Shown here in pieces: positions 14,305 through 15,751 of a stretch of DNA of 15,751 bases; the stretch's first letter is position 1, and every line of letters starts with the position of its first letter. Below the pieces are notes generated by a model, which was given only the letters and a program-made list of their open reading frames with translations, did no database searches and was not told the origin of the DNA. Origin of the DNA: Alphaproteobacteria bacterium (GTDB lineage: Bacteria > Pseudomonadota > Alphaproteobacteria > UBA8366); contig JASLSL010000069.1 in assembly GCA_030743445.1 (NCBI GenBank), positions 1 through 15,751 of the forward strand, given 5' to 3'. A program made the position numbers and the translations under genes.

Positions 14305-14814
14305 TCAGTCGGGCGGCGTGAACGTCGGCAGTTCCGGAATATCGCTCGGCGGCGGCGGGTCGGGCAGGTCGGGATAGGCGCGCGCGATCTGGATCACCCG
14401 GACCGTGTAGCGCAGCCAGCTAAGCAGCACGACCAGGATGATGATCTGGTCGATCATGCCCTGCTTGGCGCTGAACCCGTTGACCACGAAATACAATAGG
14501 ATCGCGAGTGGCGCCGTGATGCAGTAAAGCGCCGCCGGCCAGCTTTTCGTCGCGTGAAGCACGACCACTGCCGCCAGGATCGAAATCGCGAACAACGCGA
14601 CGAACACGTATTCGTAATTCCCCGCCTTCACCATCTGGGCGATCGCGGCGAGCAGGATCAGCGTGAACGGGATCGCCAGGAACACCACGAAGATGAAGAT
14701 TTCCTTGTCCGCCTGGCGGCGCTTCAGCTTGTCGACCGAAACCAGATAGGGCGTCCGCTCGTCGTCCCAGACGTATTTCTTGACGTATTTCTCCCAGCTC
14801 GACATGCGTCGCAT
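14305..14814 (-). CDS. Unrecognised four-helix membrane protein next to TRAP permease
   Basis: Protein of 169 residues not assigned to a family. The N-terminus is charged and conserved-looking (MSSWEKYVKKYVWDDERTPY, from residue 4). Four hydrophobic helices follow at about 39-62, 68-88, 92-113 and 118-137. The tail is Pro and acid rich (YPDLPDPPPPSDIPELPTFTPPD). ATG 14814 has GAGG 6 bases upstream; an upstream TTG (14829) and a downstream ATG (14805) lack such a site. It begins 57 bases after the small permease on the same strand and is probably in its operon. It may be an accessory membrane subunit of that TRAP transporter. It lacks the DctQ signature (no RVD motif), so it is not simply a second small permease. 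Confidence 0.75.
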   Translation of the reverse strand: MRRMSSWEKYVKKYVWDDERTPYLVSVDKLKRRQADKEIFIFVVFLAIPFTLILLAAIAQMVKAGNYEYVFVALFAISILAAVVVLHATKSWPAALYCITAPLAILLYFVVNGFSAKQGMIDQIIILVVLLSWLRYTVRVIQIARAYPDLPDPPPPSDIPELPTFTPPD

Positions 14815-14871
14815 CGGAAGCCTCGCCAAGTCGCTGTGTGGTTCGCCCGCCTTCGCCGAAACCGATTGGGG

Positions 14872-15751
14872 CTAGATCAGCCAGCTCCAGAAATCGAAAG
14901 TGTGGAACAGCAGGATCATCACCAGGACGACGACCGCCAAACCGAAGTAATAGAAGAACTTCTGCCCCCTGGTGTCGGCCGCGTGGGCGAATGCTTCCTG
15001 GTCGATCTGCCGGCTCAGCAGCTTGCTGCTGTCGCCACGCTTGGCCTCGCTCGAGCCGTCGGCGAACGAGTCGTCGATGTTCTCCAACAACATGCGCTTT
15101 TCGACCTTCTCGTGTGTTCGCTCGATCGTGTAAAGCGCGAAATTATTGCTTTTCGATCCGAACAGCGCGACGACGACCTGAAGCCAAACCGCCAACCCGG
15201 CCATGAACGCCAACAGCAAGCCGATGACCAATACGACCTTGATCGCCCAGCGATGCTGCAATCCGACCAGCGAGGCCGACTGCTCGTTGATGAAGTAGGA
15301 GTCCATCGCGTAATCGAACGCGAAATAGCCGACGATCACGCAGTAGGGCAGCATGAAGAAGCTGACCCCGAAGAGCTCGATCCAGGCCTGCTTTCGGAAT
15401 TCGAGCTTCTCGCGGATCAGGTCGACGCGGACGTGCCGGTTGTAGATGTAGCCGTACCCCAGCACCAGGACGAACATCGCGGTATGGAAGTGCCACTCGA
15501 GCTCCTGCAGCAGGGTCGAGCGGAACGGCAACAGCGCGAATAGGGTGTCGTACATCGCGTCGCGCGCGTCGGTCCAGCCCTGGGCCAGCATGATGTCGCC
15601 GATGAACTTCAGGACCTTGCGCTGGAACACGTCCCACACGGTGATGACCACCAGCGGGATCATGAACAGCGTGCCCCACTTGCCAATGGTCTCGGCGAAC
15701 TTGCCGAGCGTCTCGCTCCAGCGGATCGCGGCGGGAATGCTGCCGGATCGA
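14872..15751 (-). CDS. dctQ: TRAP transporter small permease (DctQ), enlarged; 5' end outside window
   Basis: Membrane subunit that pairs with the large permease DctM. The frame is open to the right edge, so the true start is outside; an internal Met at 15663 lies inside the first helix and is not a plausible start. The 292 visible residues show helix 1 (about 27-42), helix 2 with ELEWHFHTAMFVLVLGYGYI (83-102), the DctQ hallmark NRHVRVDLI (104-112), helix 3 (126-148) and helix 4 (168-196). Two features are unusual: a loop of about 40 residues between helices 1 and 2 (KVLKFIGDIM to LLPFRST), and a polar stretch (about 198-263) with a fifth helix (264-285). Typical DctQ is about 160-200 residues with four helices. 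The DctM gene is not seen and may lie upstream beyond the edge. Confidence 0.88.
   Translation of the reverse strand, partial: RSGSIPAAIRWSETLGKFAETIGKWGTLFMIPLVVITVWDVFQRKVLKFIGDIMLAQGWTDARDAMYDTLFALLPFRSTLLQELEWHFHTAMFVLVLGYGYIYNRHVRVDLIREKLEFRKQAWIELFGVSFFMLPYCVIVGYFAFDYAMDSYFINEQSASLVGLQHRWAIKVVLVIGLLLAFMAGLAVWLQVVVALFGSKSNNFALYTIERTHEKVEKRMLLENIDDSFADGSSEAKRGDSSKLLSRQIDQEAFAHAADTRGQKFFYYFGLAVVVLVMILLFHTFDFWSWLI

Noticed and set aside
15661..15663. Internal ATG as the start of dctQ.
   Set aside because: The frame stays open upstream to the window edge, and the Met lies within the first membrane helix, so this cannot be the real N-terminus.

Overview
The window looks like the chromosome of a GC-rich alphaproteobacterium, probably from the Rhodospirillales or a close relative. 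Pointers are the even high GC, a DUF2336 protein (a family known mainly from alphaproteobacteria), an MlaE permease with a fused STAS domain plus a PqiC-type lipoprotein, and TRAP receptors of both the TAXI and DctP types. There are no tRNA or rRNA genes, no CRISPR array, no transposase and no phage gene. No gap between genes exceeds about 180 bases.

Layout. (1) 1-1113, minus: adenine phosphoribosyltransferase (apt), then a short-chain dehydrogenase that runs off the left edge. (2) 1291-7418, plus: six tightly packed genes. They are MlaE with an N-terminal STAS domain, MlaF ATPase, MlaD (MCE domain), a PqiC-like auxiliary lipoprotein, a class-III aminotransferase and a TAXI-type TRAP receptor. 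The first four form a complete inner-membrane MCE lipid transporter. The last two overlap by four bases and look like an amine or amino-acid uptake and catabolism pair. (3) 7437-9954: a divergent pair. One is a large repeat-rich lipoprotein with a cytochrome P460-like core that has lost the heme-ligand histidine. The other is an exported formylglycine-generating-enzyme-like protein. (4) 10029-10835, plus: a histidine-rich conserved protein with a histone-like lysine tail. (5) 10841-11290, minus: an exported rhodanese interrupted by an in-frame TAA, so probably a pseudogene. (6) 11448-12623, plus: a DUF2336 protein. (7) 12640-12707: a long near-perfect palindrome, probably a dispersed intergenic repeat, which supplies most of the next gene's stop codon. 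(8) 12706-15751, mostly minus: TRAP receptor DctP, an unknown four-helix membrane protein and an oversized TRAP small permease DctQ cut by the right edge. A small 2TM protein is inserted on the plus strand. The large permease DctM is not in the window.

The most unusual items are the P460-like lipoprotein with a CKTCN motif and LDPxxP repeats, the rhodanese with an internal stop, the palindrome that ends dctP, and the enlarged DctQ with its uncharacterised membrane neighbour. I found no convincing new multi-gene defence or mobile system. All family assignments were made by reading motifs; no database search was run.
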